Assembly (NCBI GenBank): GCA_030220185.1
Contig: JASPKZ010009687.1
Location: 1 to 64,000 of the forward strand
Direction: 5' to 3'
Source of the DNA: Diploptera punctata
Lineage: Eukaryota > Arthropoda > Insecta > Blattodea > Blaberidae
Length of the DNA: 64,000 nt
Below are positions 55,157 through 64,000 of the stretch, piece after piece. Under the pieces are notes generated by a model. That model had not been told where the DNA came from. It was given only the letters and a program-made list of their open reading frames with translations, and ran no database searches. Within the stretch, counting starts at the first letter, position 1; every line of letters begins with the position of its first letter. The translations under genes were made by a program, and so were the position numbers.

Positions 55157-56335
55157 TTACTTAATACAGGCTTTCCACTTTACAGCAGTTTGCCCTTGAT
55201 TCCTGCTTTCCAGAGATTCCTATCTTCCCATTGTCCTTCTTCCATACCTCTCTTCATCATGGCATCATATAATCCCTCATACCATGTTCTTCTACTTCTC
55301 CCCCTCTTCCTTCTGCCTGGTACCATCCAATCTAACACATGTTTAGGCCACTGGTCCTCCGACATCCGTTGTACATGTCCATACCACTGTAAAGCTCTCT
55401 TTGTTATCCTTTCGATAACAGTTTCTTGTGCATCCATTTCTTGTCTGATATATGTATTTCAAATATGTTGTAGCCTGGATATTCTCATACTTATCTGTAA
55501 TCCATCCATTTCTGTCGCCAAGATTCTTTTCTGCATCCTTTCATGTATTGTCCAGCTTTCTGATCCATATGTAAGTATACTTTCTATTATTGTCTGTATA
55601 ATCTCTTTTTTTGTTTTTCTGGTCAAATTTCTATTCCATAAAAGACCATTGAGGGATCTAATCACCTTCCTTGCACTATATATTCTGTTAATAATATCTT
55701 TTTCACAAGTACCAGATTTATCTATTATAGATCCTATCATATTATTTATTTGTAGGTCTTCTGAATTTCCTCCGATTACCATATATTCTGTTTTGATATA
55801 ATTTATCTTCAGTCCACCTACCTCAAATGCATCTACCAACTTTTTAATCATATATTCTATATCTTCTTTATCTTGTCCTATTATAATCTGGTCATCAGCG
55901 GATAATAAATTGTGCAGTAAATAAATGGTCATTAATGTTGATTCCCATTCCCCTACATGACTTATTCCATTTCATTAATACATCTTCTAAGTATATCTTG
56001 AACAATGTTGGTGACATCCCACATCCTTGTCTTAATCCTTTTGTTATATCAAATTCTGAGGATACTCTATTTCCAACCTTAATACTTGCTTTACAATCAT
56101 ACATTCTATTTATAAAATGTATAAGAGATTTAGGTATTCCAAACTTTTCCATTGCCACCCAAAGCTTGTTGATGAGTACACAGTCATATGCCTTTTCCAG
56201 ATGTATAAATGCCATATGAACTTCTTTTCCTTTAGCCAACATCTTTCTGTAATCTGCCTAATCACAAATGTATTATTAAGGCACGATTTACCTGCTGTAA
56301 AACCTGTTTGTTCTTCAGACTTACGTATTGAATGT
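55157..56335 (-). mobile_element. LINE family B, second copy, 5'-truncated
   Basis: On the minus strand: EEQTGFTAGKSCLNNTFVIR near 56290, AFIHLEKAYDCVLINKLW, GLRQGCGMSPTLFKIYLEDV, then after a shift LLSADDQIIIGQDKEDIEYM (ADD box), KTEYMVIGGNSEDLQINN, NLTRKTKKEIIQTI and YGSESWTIHERMQKRILATE. The C-terminus ends with WYGHVQRMSEDQWPKHVLDW and GRRKRGRSRRTWYEGL. It is highly similar to 24470-25349 and longer at the 5' end. A deletion near 55735 removes the FKYLG codons, and frameshifts occur near 55900. The 232-codon plus-strand frame here is antisense. Confidence 0.9.
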
Positions 56336-56842
56336 CAGACTAGAGAAAGATGGGGATGGAGAGACGGCTGTAACAATCCACGAAGAAGAGCAAATGTTAT
56401 CATTTAGTGAAAATAGTTGTCAAATTAATATCTTATTCTTCTTAATCATAATTTGTAGGATTTTCATCCTGTTTATTTCTAAAATTACTCCTCGTAGGAA
56501 GACATATTGCATCTATGCATCTCTTGGCTGGTATTTTTCCAAATCATAGTCCTTTTCCTAGCGTTTGTCGTATTTTGTTTCCATCTTTGATCTGAGGCTT
56601 GATCCTTGGGTCTGCGAGCAATGTGTAAGATACACCTTGAAATGGGTTGCTAGCCTGTTTTCATGGTGGGTTTATTATTTGGGGTTTCCTCCCTAGGCCG
56701 ATTGCATTCACCCAGCTCTAGAGCTCAGCCTGCCCCATTTTATTTTGGAGTTGTCTCTCCTAGATGAATTGTCAGGGAAAAAGCTTAATGTCATAACTTT
56801 ATAAAAATACGAAAATTATTGTTTTAGAATTTAGTTACCAAC

Positions 56843-56850
<8 letters not shown>
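56336..56850. other. Unassigned; small open frame RLEKDGDGETAV
   Basis: Immediately upstream of the LINE 5' end, 56328-56549 is open with RLEKDGDGETAVTIHEEEQM and then a hydrophobic tail that looks like AT-rich chance translation. The first 30 codons are more balanced in composition and could be an exon fragment. A GC-richer block at 56585-56790 looks like a repeat body without tRNA boxes. Confidence 0.3.
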
Positions 56851-56882
<32 letters not shown>

Positions 56883-56900
56883 TACACACACACACATATA
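56846..56900. repeat. (TA)n-(CA)n microsatellite
   Basis: About 12 TA units followed by interspersed ACAC repeats. Confidence 0.95.
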
Positions 56901-56912
56901 ATTCATATCCAC

Positions 56913-57215
56913 ATTAGTGTTGGGACAAGCAATTCATTTTTACAAAGTATTCATTCACTCTTACTCATGAGAATGAAGCGCTTCATTCGCAAAGTGCCTA
57001 GTTCTTTACTTCACGAGCTAGCCGCAGGCCATACATACACTTCATTGCAGTTTGTTTGTTCTCAAGCCATCACGAATAATATTTTTACTTCTTGAGCCCA
57101 AGCCATAGTTTGATTCACGAAGCTTCCATGCTGCTTTGAACATCATACAATTCACTAAATAACATTCCTTTGCTTCACAAGCCCAAATTGTATTTTTTTC
57201 TGCTACTCTATAGAA
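56913..57215. mobile_element. Possible hAT-like short element
   Basis: The start tagtgttgggacaagc resembles the CAGTG-TTGGGAC ends of hAT elements (family memory). An internal palindrome gaatgaagcgcttcattc at 56972 and a mildly raised GC content support a non-autonomous element. I could not find the other end with confidence. Confidence 0.3.
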
Positions 57216-57594
57216 CTGTTCAAAATCAAAATATTCCAAGAAATAAAATAGTCATATTATTATGAATGGTATCAACAATGCACCAATAATATTTCTATCT
57301 CTAGGACAATATTGTTTTTATTTATATGTAATCAGCATTTAAAAATATCAATTCCACAATTAAATTAAATATAATATTATATTCGTGTTTATAGGTTAAA
57401 CTTACTTCCATGAATTATAAATGTATTAGTTTTGTTTTTATATTGCTATAAACATCTTACATCTTCAATCATATTAGAAAATATAACACAATAATTTGGT
57501 ACGTTAAAAATCATAACCAAAATCATGATAACATCTACATTAATATATTTGATTGTATTATGTAAATCAAGGATTATAAAATTCTAGCTGCTGT

Positions 57595-57760
57595 GTGATT
57601 TGGTTTAGATGGTAACATTTGAAATTAGTGTTCGGAGGAACCAAGTTTAAATCCCGATCCAAATTACATGAAGTTTTCATGGTTGTTTGATCGTCAAGAT
57701 GATACTAAGCATAAATTCCATTACCGTCCATCATAATTCAATCACAAAATACTACTGACT
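57595..57760 (+). mobile_element. Degenerate tRNA-like SINE
   Basis: A box-like tttggtttagatggtaac and B-box-like aagtttaaatcccgatcc 30-40 bases later, with a short body. Single copy in the window, so support is thin. Confidence 0.35.
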
Positions 57761-57868
57761 ACTAATTGCAAAATTTTGACGTATTATCATAAATATCAAC
57801 ATGTTTATGAACAAAATACCTTGTCGATGATTTTATTATTAATTTAACACTTCTCACTGAAGGATAAA

Positions 57869-58006
57869 TTATATTTGAAGAGAAAATTTTCGCGTCTAGA
57901 TCGCAACTCGCCTCTGTAGCTCAGTTGGTAGAGCACTTGGCCCGGAAAGCCAAGGATCCCGGGTTCGAGTCTCGGTCTAGGCGAACATTTTTCTCTTCAA
58001 ATATAA
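57869..58006. repeat. Inverted repeat of ~25 bp flanking a tRNA-like sequence
   Basis: The left arm (57869-57893, ttatatttgaagagaaaatt...) and right arm (57981-58006) are reverse complements with one or two differences. The right arm overlaps the last bases of the tRNA-like sequence at 57910-57982. Confidence 0.9.
57910..57982 (+). tRNA. tRNA-like sequence, probably pseudogene or SINE head
   Basis: A 73-base tRNA fold is visible. The D arm is GCTC-AGTTGGTA-GAGC, the anticodon stem TTGGC/GCCAA and the T arm CCGGG-TTCGAGT-CTCGG. The A and B boxes are good. Position 33 is C rather than U, the nominal anticodon GGA would mean Ser although there is no long variable arm, and only four of seven acceptor pairs form. 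These defects argue against a working tRNA. It sits inside a 25-bp inverted repeat. Confidence 0.6.
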
Positions 58007-58128
58007 AATACCTTGTGTTGTTAATATTACCGAACACTCCAAGTATGTAACATTAATTTATATCTAGAGTAAAATAATTATATCACTAAATCATATCTGA
58101 AATGTATGCTAAATTCTGTATGTCTGCA

Positions 58129-58330
58129 TTGTAATGGGCAGGTTGCTATCTCAGTAAATTCACAGCTATTCTAACTGGGATCCCAGGTTCAAATCCTGTG
58201 GTTTTGGAGGGGCATTGGTGGTGAGCCATGCCTGAATTTTTCTGGCTTTTCTTGGGGTTCTCCTGTTTCCCAAATTTTCATCTCATTTTATATCGCCCTT
58301 CACCTCATTTCAACTTGACAGCCACTTTTT
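58129..58330 (+). mobile_element. Possible tRNA-derived SINE
   Basis: The B-box cccaggttcaaatcctg at 58184 follows an A-box-like gggcaggttgctatctcag, and then a body with ttttctggcttttcttgggg. It resembles other insect SINE bodies in layout. No second copy is present here. Confidence 0.45.
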
Positions 58331-59395
58331 TACAAGTAGCTTGAAATTTTAAACTTGAAGGTCAGCTCACCACAAATATAGCAGAAATTATCTGCATGAT
58401 TTACACACTTTCTTGGCTTGGTAAAAAATCAAAATACTGAAACACAACATACACAATACACTTCTAAACAGAAAGGAAGGGAACATTTCACTAGCGATAT
58501 TTGTGTTAACAAGCTCACAGTCAGCTCAATACTGACACATCACAATGCCAGATTAACAGGTCTGACTGTGTAAAAACAGTCTTGTCTTTTGGTGCTTCAG
58601 CATGATATATATTATAATTCCTTAAATACAACTTGAATAAAATTTCTACATATAAAGTAAAGTTCCTATGACAGGTAAATGAGGATGATAAAATCATATT
58701 TTAAAAATAGCTGTCATAAAAAAACTGTGCCTGATAGAAAAATTCTGACTACACATCTGAAATCAATATTGAAAAATTCACCACGTTCACTAATCAGATT
58801 CATGTGAAGAAAACCTTATCAACCAGTGCAATTTGCAACTTTTAACAATTTTTTTCAGCAATCTCAAGTAATTGATCTGGTTTTACTATGGAGGCTGGTG
58901 TGCAGATTCCATTAATATTAGTTTTTAATTGTAGTCATGTTACTTGGAGGCTGTAGCAACACTTTTCAAACTACATCCTCTACCTAAATGTAGAACACAG
59001 TCCTTTTAAACCTGCATGACATCAAGGCAGTATGATCTTTTATTTGTATTCCTCATGATTGGGTTTGTGTGCATCTGCCATTAATCACCCGATCTCTATG
59101 GCAGAATAACTTCGCCTATGGTGGATGGCCACCCTAACTAGGAGTACAGGCGCTATATGTAGGTGCCCTTTAATAGAGACAGGAACTATATTTTCCTATT
59201 ACCCTGGGTGTGGGATCCATTATCAGGTACTGACAGACCAGTAGTTGAACCCATGATTTTTTATGATGTATTCTCCACTCCGTCCCCATTTTCCAAATAG
59301 GCTTGTGACCATCTTTGGCAGAGTTGCTTAGTGCAGCAATTAAACAGACTTGGTGACGTGTGTATATGAAATGGAACTGAACATTATGTATAAAT
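58331..59395. other. Intergenic; SINE-like block near 59040-59350
   Basis: Most is AT-rich and featureless. On the minus strand a B-box-like atcatgggttcaactactg near 59255 suggests a further SINE-type element, unproven. Confidence 0.4.
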
Positions 59396-59399
59396 ATAA

Positions 59400-60410
59400 T
59401 AGGTGAAAGGAGGCCTAGCATCTTAAAATCTTCTTCGGCTCTCCTCCCACTTATAGGTTTGCCGTCTTCAGTTTCCATTTATTTCTATCTTTCCAATCTC
59501 CTTCTTCCAAATTCCTATCATCCATTATAGTTCTGACATAGGTTTTCCATTTCCATCTTGGTCTGCCTCATTTATTTCTTCCAGGGGGTGACCATTGGTA
59601 TATATTTTTTTGGCCATCTTTCATTTTCCATTCTTTGTACATGGCCATACCATTTAAGAGTTTGGTTTTCAATTCTCTTAACAACAGATGTGGTGACATT
59701 CATTTCTCTCCAAAGGAATTCATTTCTTATTTTATCCACTCTTGTTTTTTGAAGGCTTCTTCTAAGATAATCAAATTCAACTGTTCTAATTTTATTCTTT
59801 TGTAATTCCGTCAAAGACCAAGTTTCACTTCCATATGACAAAATATTTTGTATTATGCTCTTATAAATTTTCATTTTAGTTTCCTTTGTAATATTTTTAC
59901 TCCAAATTATTCTATGTAATGTCTTACATTTTTTGCCATTGCAATTTTAGTTTGTACATCTCTTTCACATGTACCTAAACATGTAATTATTGACCCAAGA
60001 TATTTAAAAATTTCACATTTTTTTATATCAGCCTGCAGGAAGAAGAAGACCAGGACATCCATTCAAAAGACTTCTGGATGGTGTTTCTCTTGAGGCCAAA
60101 ACAGGTCAACAAAGGGCCTAAATTCGTGAATGTACTATGGTGATGATATTTTTATCTTCCCTGTTTCGAGTATGAGATCATCCACATCCTCTCCCAAACA
60201 CATATATTCTGTTTTCTGTAAATTTATATTCATTCCCCATTTTGTATATTCTTCCATTAGTTTATTTATCATATATCTTATATCATCTTCATCCCCTGCA
60301 AAAAGTATTTGTTCATCTGCAAACAATAACAAATGTATTTTTCCTCCAATAGGAATACCCACTTCAGAACATTTTTTATACCATAAATTAAATGTTAAAA
60401 GAATTGGCGA
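59400..60410 (-). pseudogene. RTE-like LINE relic, RT palm to C-terminus
   Basis: On the minus strand: HLLLFADEQILFAGDEDDIR (ADE in place of ADD), KTEYMCLGEDVDDLILETG, then, after an inserted fragment at 60031-60130, KKCEIFKYLGSIITCLGTCE. The run QNILSYGSETWSLTELQKNK, LRRSLQKTRVDKIRNEF, LKWYGHVQRMENERWPKKYI follows, and a shifted end resembles GRPRWKWKTYVRTIMDDRN. The altered catalytic Asp and several shifts show it is inactive. Only RT motif C onward remains. Confidence 0.8.
60031..60125 (+). pseudogene. LINE C-terminal snippet inserted in a minus-strand LINE
   Basis: Plus-strand translation gives AGRRRPGHPFKRLLDGVSLE and AKTGQQRA, the last residues of a GRPFKRLLD-type LINE. It interrupts the minus-strand frame between its LILETGKI and KKCEIFKYLG codons. 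It is too short to classify, and no clear TSD was found. Confidence 0.6.
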
Positions 60411-60494
60411 TAAACTGCTTAAGGCCTTTATTCACTGTGAATTCCTCTGTTAATTTCTTCTGTATATTTACTTTAGCATTTGTATTACTGTAGA

Positions 60495-61800
60495 TCCTTA
60501 CTTACTCACTGGCACTATCGAACCCGTAGGTTCATGGACGCGTGGACATAAGCTCTCCATACATTCCTATCCTGAGCTAATGCTTTCCAATCATTCCCTG
60601 TATAATATACTTCCCTCAAATCATAGTTAATGTTATTATCACACCTCATTCTTGGTCTACCAACTGGGCGTTTTCCCTCTGGCTTTCCTACAAGAAGCTT
60701 CAATGCAAGTCTTTCATTCCCCATACATTTAACATGTCCTGCCCATCGCGGTCTACGAGACTTAACTCTTCTTACTATATCTGGCTTCCTATAAAGACCA
60801 TGTAGTTCATTGTTATGTAGTCTTCTCCATTCACCTGTCTGTTCATCTCTCTTTGGTCCAAAAATGTTCCTAAGTACTTTATTCTGAAATACCTGCAATC
60901 TCCTTTCCTCCCTTAAAGTAAGAGTCCATGTTTCGCACCCATATAATATAACTGGCAGAATAATAGTTCTATATATTTTCAGTTTAACGTTTTTTGAAAG
61001 GAGTTGGGACATCAAGAGTCTCTGCAATGCATAATAGCATGCATTTCCAGAATTGAGCCTATGTTTAATTTCTTTGTGCATCTCATTCCTATTTGTGATT
61101 ATTGTTCCTAGGTATTTGAATTCAGCCACTTCCTCAAAATTTCCCTCATTGTCATTAGCTGTCCATTCCATTATATAATAAATTTCTACATGTGACCATA
61201 TATTTAGTTTTACTGATATTTACTTCCAGTCCTAATTTCTTAGTGTTACTCAATTGTGTGTGCGTGTTGTCGTTTAGTATCTCCTCGCTATCGGCCAGTA
61301 GTACTACATCATCAGCATAAACAAACAGCTTATTAATACCATTCAGTTGTAAGCCTTCCTCATTCTCTAAAAATTTAATGGCATGCTCTAGTACAAAATT
61401 AAATAGTAGAGGAGATAGTGCATCTCCTTGCTTCAACCCATTCTGGATTTCAAAAGTGTCCGAAAACTGTTTGCCTACACGCACCCTACTCTTTGTGCCA
61501 TTTAGACACATTCATATAAGTCTAACTAACTTTTTAGGAATTCCGAACTCCAACAGGATACTATATAACTTCTCCCTCTTAATTGAATCATATGATTTTT
61601 TTGAAGTCTACATATAGTTGATGTACAGTACCATTATATTCCCATTTCTTTTCTAAAATCTGTCTTATACTAAAAATCTGATCTGTTGTAGACCTGTTTC
61701 TTCTAAATTCATATTGATGATCTCCTAGAATGTCATCAATATAGGGCGTAAGTCTGTTTACTAATATATTTGTTAGAATTACTATAGATCCTAGTAACAA
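60495..61800 (-). pseudogene. LINE relic, best copy of the RKPDIVRRVKSRRPRWAGH family
   Basis: Minus-strand blocks: ILVNRLTPYIDDILGDHQYE and RRNRSTTDQIFSIRQILEKK (61588-61800), then a KQGDALSPLLFNFVLEHAIK and LFVYADDVVLLADSEEILN run (61155-61511) with an intact YADD. It continues into EFKYLGTIITNRNEMHKEIK, LPVILYGCETWTLTLREERR and RKPDIVRRVKSRRPRWAGHV, ending VWRAYVHASMNLRVR (60515-61171). Stops separate the three open pieces. The GRPRMRCDNNINYDLRE stretch and 3' UTR gttcgatagtgcc identify family members at 3165, 8260, 23605, 25924 and 29850. 5' truncated near 61800. Confidence 0.9.
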
Positions 61801-62105
61801 TATTAATCAATTTATCATGTATATTCATATTTCTCATTGCCACCCATAATAGTCGTCGATGTACCACTATCATATGCCATCTCCAAGTCAATAAAGGTCA
61901 TATGTAGTTCTTTATTTTTTTGCTAGGATTTTCTCTTGTAATTGTCTAATACAGAAAATATTATCAATACATGATCTTCCACTCCAGAATCTACATTGTT
62001 CTTCTCTCAAGTTATCTTTTATCTCCTTGAGGCATCTTGAAATAATTAACCTACCTCAAAAGCAATATTTTCTTCTTGCTCTAACCTCAGTAACCCTTCA
62101 TTCAT
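61801..62105 (-). pseudogene. LINE RT fragment (fingers-palm), different family
   Basis: On the minus strand: a FWSGRSCIDNIFCIRQLQEK block (usual GFR-GRSC-DN) and KELHMTFIDLEMAYDSG (usual FIDLEKAYD). The piece is short, lies between two other LINE relics, and carries one frame change near 61925. Confidence 0.7.
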
Positions 62106-62240
62106 GTTCTCAGCAGTCTTCCTTTTTTTTGTTGTCTTGATGGAATCCATTCATAAGCCAACCTTGGTAACCTCTTCTAATTAGGTGTCCATACCATATG
62201 AGTTGTCTTGTTGAGATATCTATGATAATATTATTTTTAA
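62106..62240 (-). pseudogene. LINE C-terminal fragment
   Basis: On the minus strand: IIIDISTRQLIWYGHLIRRG then YQGWLMNGFHQDNKKKEDC, matching the W-YGH-R block and a decayed GKRK-GRP end. The long frame 62110-62520 that includes it is mostly chance upstream of 62240. Confidence 0.65.
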
Positions 62241-62289
62241 TTACCATTCTTTGTTTTATTGTATTAACAGATAAGATGTTTAAAAATAT

Positions 62290-62460
62290 AAAATTACTAT
62301 TTGTTATATATATATATTGAAGGTGGTTATTGGATGTGATGTCCCACGTTGTGGATATATGATTGTAATAATTTAGATCACTGTTATTTGCCATGGCACT
62401 GATGAGTCCCTTCAGGGGAATGACTAAAAGTTTCTTACATAAATAAGTAATGACACTTTT
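62290..62460 (+). ncRNA. Weak hammerhead-like motif
   Basis: At 62397 ctgatgag is followed by a short CCC/GGG hairpin (tcccttcagggg) but then aatgac replaces the expected cgaaac. A decayed hammerhead is possible, not more. Confidence 0.2.
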
Positions 62461-62721
62461 GTTAACAGTTAAATTAAATATTATTTTATTAAAGTTGAGA
62501 TGAGTCTTGTAAATGTTCAAGAGTTTCGAAAATTCCGGCTCAAATTAATTAATTTTACTTAGGAGCAGATTATTACTTCATCTGTGTAATGGATGACTAT
62601 TTCCAACGGTCAATTTTTCACTCACAAACACATTATTTCCACTTTATGGATTATTTATACTACAATATTATTTTCCATCACTTTTACACCATTTTGTTAA
62701 CTGGTATCAAGAAATGAACAT

Positions 62722-63002
62722 TAATTCTCTTAATCAATTGAATTGGTGTTTATTTGATGAAAATCCATATTTATTAATTAAATAAAAATAAAACTTAGTT
62801 TTATTTGATTTTCATATTTATTAAGATATAATTCAGTTACAGCTGTTTCGTTACACTGTACATCATAATTTGTTAACATGTCTGAAGAAGGTACAATATA
62901 CCGAAAACAGCTGTACTGAATTATATCTTAATAAATATGAAAATCAAATGAAACTGTAAGTTTTATTTTTATTTAATTAACTAATTCTCTTATTTCTCAA
63001 TG
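62722..63002 (+). mobile_element. Palindromic insertion with hammerhead-like core and 11-bp TSD
   Basis: The repeat taattctctta at 62722-62732 and 62992-63002 flanks it. Arms of about 70-95 bp pair (ttaattaaataaaaataaaa...gatataattcag...acagctgt at 62776-62848 with its reverse complement ending 62990) around a loop of about 60 bp. The loop end reads ctgaagaaggtacaatatac then cgaaaacagctgta. CUGANGA, a GGTA/TACC stem and GAAA lie in the order of a hammerhead with a very short stem III. It lacks the tail shared by 7103 and 41042, so it is at best a distant relative. Confidence 0.55.
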
Positions 63003-63415
63003 ACCTGTTGTTTTACATGTCTAACTTCTTTCAAGTATTGTAGCCATCTTGTTGTTCTGGGAAAAATCCCATTTCGTTTCTGTTATAATCTGTAAGTTCT
63101 GATTGGTCCAACTGAAAAGGAAGGAGTACTACTGGCTGACTCCCATCCAATTCATCCAATCCCATTTATTTGTTTATAAACAAATTGTCAATTCAAATAT
63201 TCAAAGTATTTTTACTTATATTAAATCAGTTAGAAATACATCTAACTGTATTAACAGTTTATATTGACCAGTTTGAATTTTTTATATACTTATAAAAAAT
63301 TGAATTCTCTAAATCAATCTTATTTCCATTCTTAATAGAAATAATATAATTACATTTAAATATTAAATAAAAAAAAACCTTATTATTTTTATATGTGGAT
63401 AAATATTCGGTTTTA

Positions 63416-63469
<54 letters not shown>

Positions 63470-63508
63470 GTTATAATTAAATGTTTAACATTGAGCAATG
63501 CAAGCTTA
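63003..63508. other. Intergenic with (TA)n tracts at 63416-63468
   Basis: AT-rich sequence and two TA runs. The 79-codon minus-strand frame here is a microsatellite artefact. Confidence 0.6.
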
Positions 63509-63533
63509 ATATGGAATGATAAGAAAAATAAAT

Positions 63534-63602
63534 GCCTGGACGGAATTCGAACCCGGATCTCTGAGTCTGTACCTCAGCGTGATATCCATTACACTACCAG
63601 GC
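63534..63602 (-). tRNA. tRNA-like sequence, left arm of palindrome
   Basis: A 69-base cloverleaf on the minus strand with a 6-bp acceptor stem GCCTGG/CCAGGC, D arm GTG/CAC, anticodon stem CTGAG/CTCAG and T arm closed by CGGG-type pairs. One base differs in the T stem from the right copy. The anticodon loop GTACAGA gives ACA, which no standard animal tRNA uses (Cys uses GCA). A pseudogene or SINE-like head is likely. Confidence 0.55.
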
Positions 63603-63653
63603 TAATCCAATTCAAACACTTATTTTTTAATTTTAAGTGTTTGAATTGGATTC

Positions 63654-63722
63654 GCCTGGTAGTGTAATGGATATCACGCTGAGGTACAGACTCAGAGATC
63701 CGGGTTCGAATCCCGTCCAGGC
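63654..63722 (+). tRNA. tRNA-like sequence, right arm of palindrome
   Basis: The mirror of 63534-63602 with the same loop and nominal ACA anticodon. The T arm CGGG-TTCGAAT-CCCG is perfect here. Both promoter boxes look usable by RNA polymerase III, so read-through would give a long hairpin RNA. Confidence 0.6.
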
Positions 63723-63747
63723 ATTTATTTTTCTTATCATTCCATAT

Positions 63748-64000
63748 ATATATATAATTATAATGCCAAAGTAATAAGGAAATTAAAATTCATACTTGTT
63801 TTCATAATTTTTTTCTGAATACACAAAATTTTATTGAAAGTACAAGTTTTTCCATAAGAGATTTTTACTTCAAAATAGCCAAATCTTGGTGTCTTTTATT
63901 TTCCTTTACTTAAAACAAAAGTGATCCCCATTGATATCACAATGAAGCAGGTTAATTTTTTTCAAAAACATAGTTTTTGTACAGTTTTAGTACAAAATTG
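63748..64000. other. AT-rich flank, nothing recognised
   Basis: No coding or RNA signature. Confidence 0.5.

Larger units (their letters stand above)
63509..63747. repeat. Near-perfect palindrome containing two tRNA-like genes
   Basis: Left arm 63509-63622 and right arm 63634-63747 are reverse complements with about two mismatches around an 11-base loop. Each arm holds a full tRNA-like sequence plus a shared AT-rich flank (atttatttttcttatcattc). Confidence 0.95.

Noticed and set aside
55103..55801. 232-codon plus-strand hydrophobic frame
   Set aside because: Antisense of LINE family B; the same shadow occurs at 24752-25156 over the other copy.
57910..57982. Functional tRNA-Ser gene
   Set aside because: C at position 33, weak acceptor stem and no long variable arm.
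63259..63498. 79-codon minus-strand frame
   Set aside because: TA microsatellite translation.
1..64000. Bacterial features (operons, Shine-Dalgarno sites, CRISPR arrays)
   Set aside because: Composition, LINEs, SINEs and Tc1 elements show an animal nuclear genome; no spaced direct repeats of CRISPR type were seen.

Overview
The window looks like nuclear DNA from a large, repeat-rich insect genome. It is AT-rich, its reading frames are short, it has tRNA-derived SINEs with A and B boxes, and it is full of decayed LINEs, Tc1-like elements and a Penelope-like element. The mixture suggests a hemimetabolous insect, perhaps a cockroach or termite relative; that is inference from repeat style. I found no convincing single-copy host gene, no rRNA and no CRISPR array. 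Nearly everything recognisable is a mobile element or a relic, often nested, and several insertions keep target-site duplications (TSDs) that reveal their order.

Layout. 1-0.56 kb: reverse transcriptase (RT) of a LINE running off the left edge. 0.56-12.7 kb: LINE 3' relics, three SINE types, a short palindromic Penelope-like insertion (7.1 kb), microsatellites and a tandemly duplicated SINE (10.8-11.3 kb). 12.73-14.74 kb: a fold-back element with about 0.9 kb arms. 16.0-23.0 kb: an old LINE interrupted by a nearly full-length PHD-finger LINE (18159-21933), both with TSDs. 23.06-30.9 kb: two direct copies of an ancient repeat, one interrupted by a LINE inside a LINE, the other by a mariner/Tc-like element that itself carries an RNase H LINE. 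31.4-35.0 kb: another LINE relic and a 5'-truncated but intact PHD-type RT (551 aa).

37.03-46.94 kb: a roughly 9.9 kb terminal-inverted-repeat element. Inside it are a broken gene on the minus strand, a Penelope-like fragment with inverted arms, a short palindromic relative, a SINE, and a 3.0 kb palindrome made of two head-to-head Tc1 transposons whose 343-aa DD34E transposases are both intact. 47.1-50.0 kb: third PHD-type LINE, badly decayed. 50.6-54.2 kb: an array of short dispersed repeats plus a LINE with a SINE inserted in it. 54.9-62.2 kb: mostly minus-strand LINE 3' halves. 57.9 and 63.5-63.75 kb: tRNA-like sequences embedded in inverted repeats.

The most coherent new signal is a group of Penelope-like insertions (7103-7296, 39375-40079, 41042-41234). 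All have 12-bp TSDs, a related 3' tail of about 31-40 nt, and a 5' arm that is the reverse complement of sequence ending just before that tail, although the arms differ from copy to copy. This suggests snap-back synthesis at insertion. The exact palindromic Tc1 dimer and the 9.9 kb element with its split minus-strand gene are the next most interesting. All alignments were made by eye.
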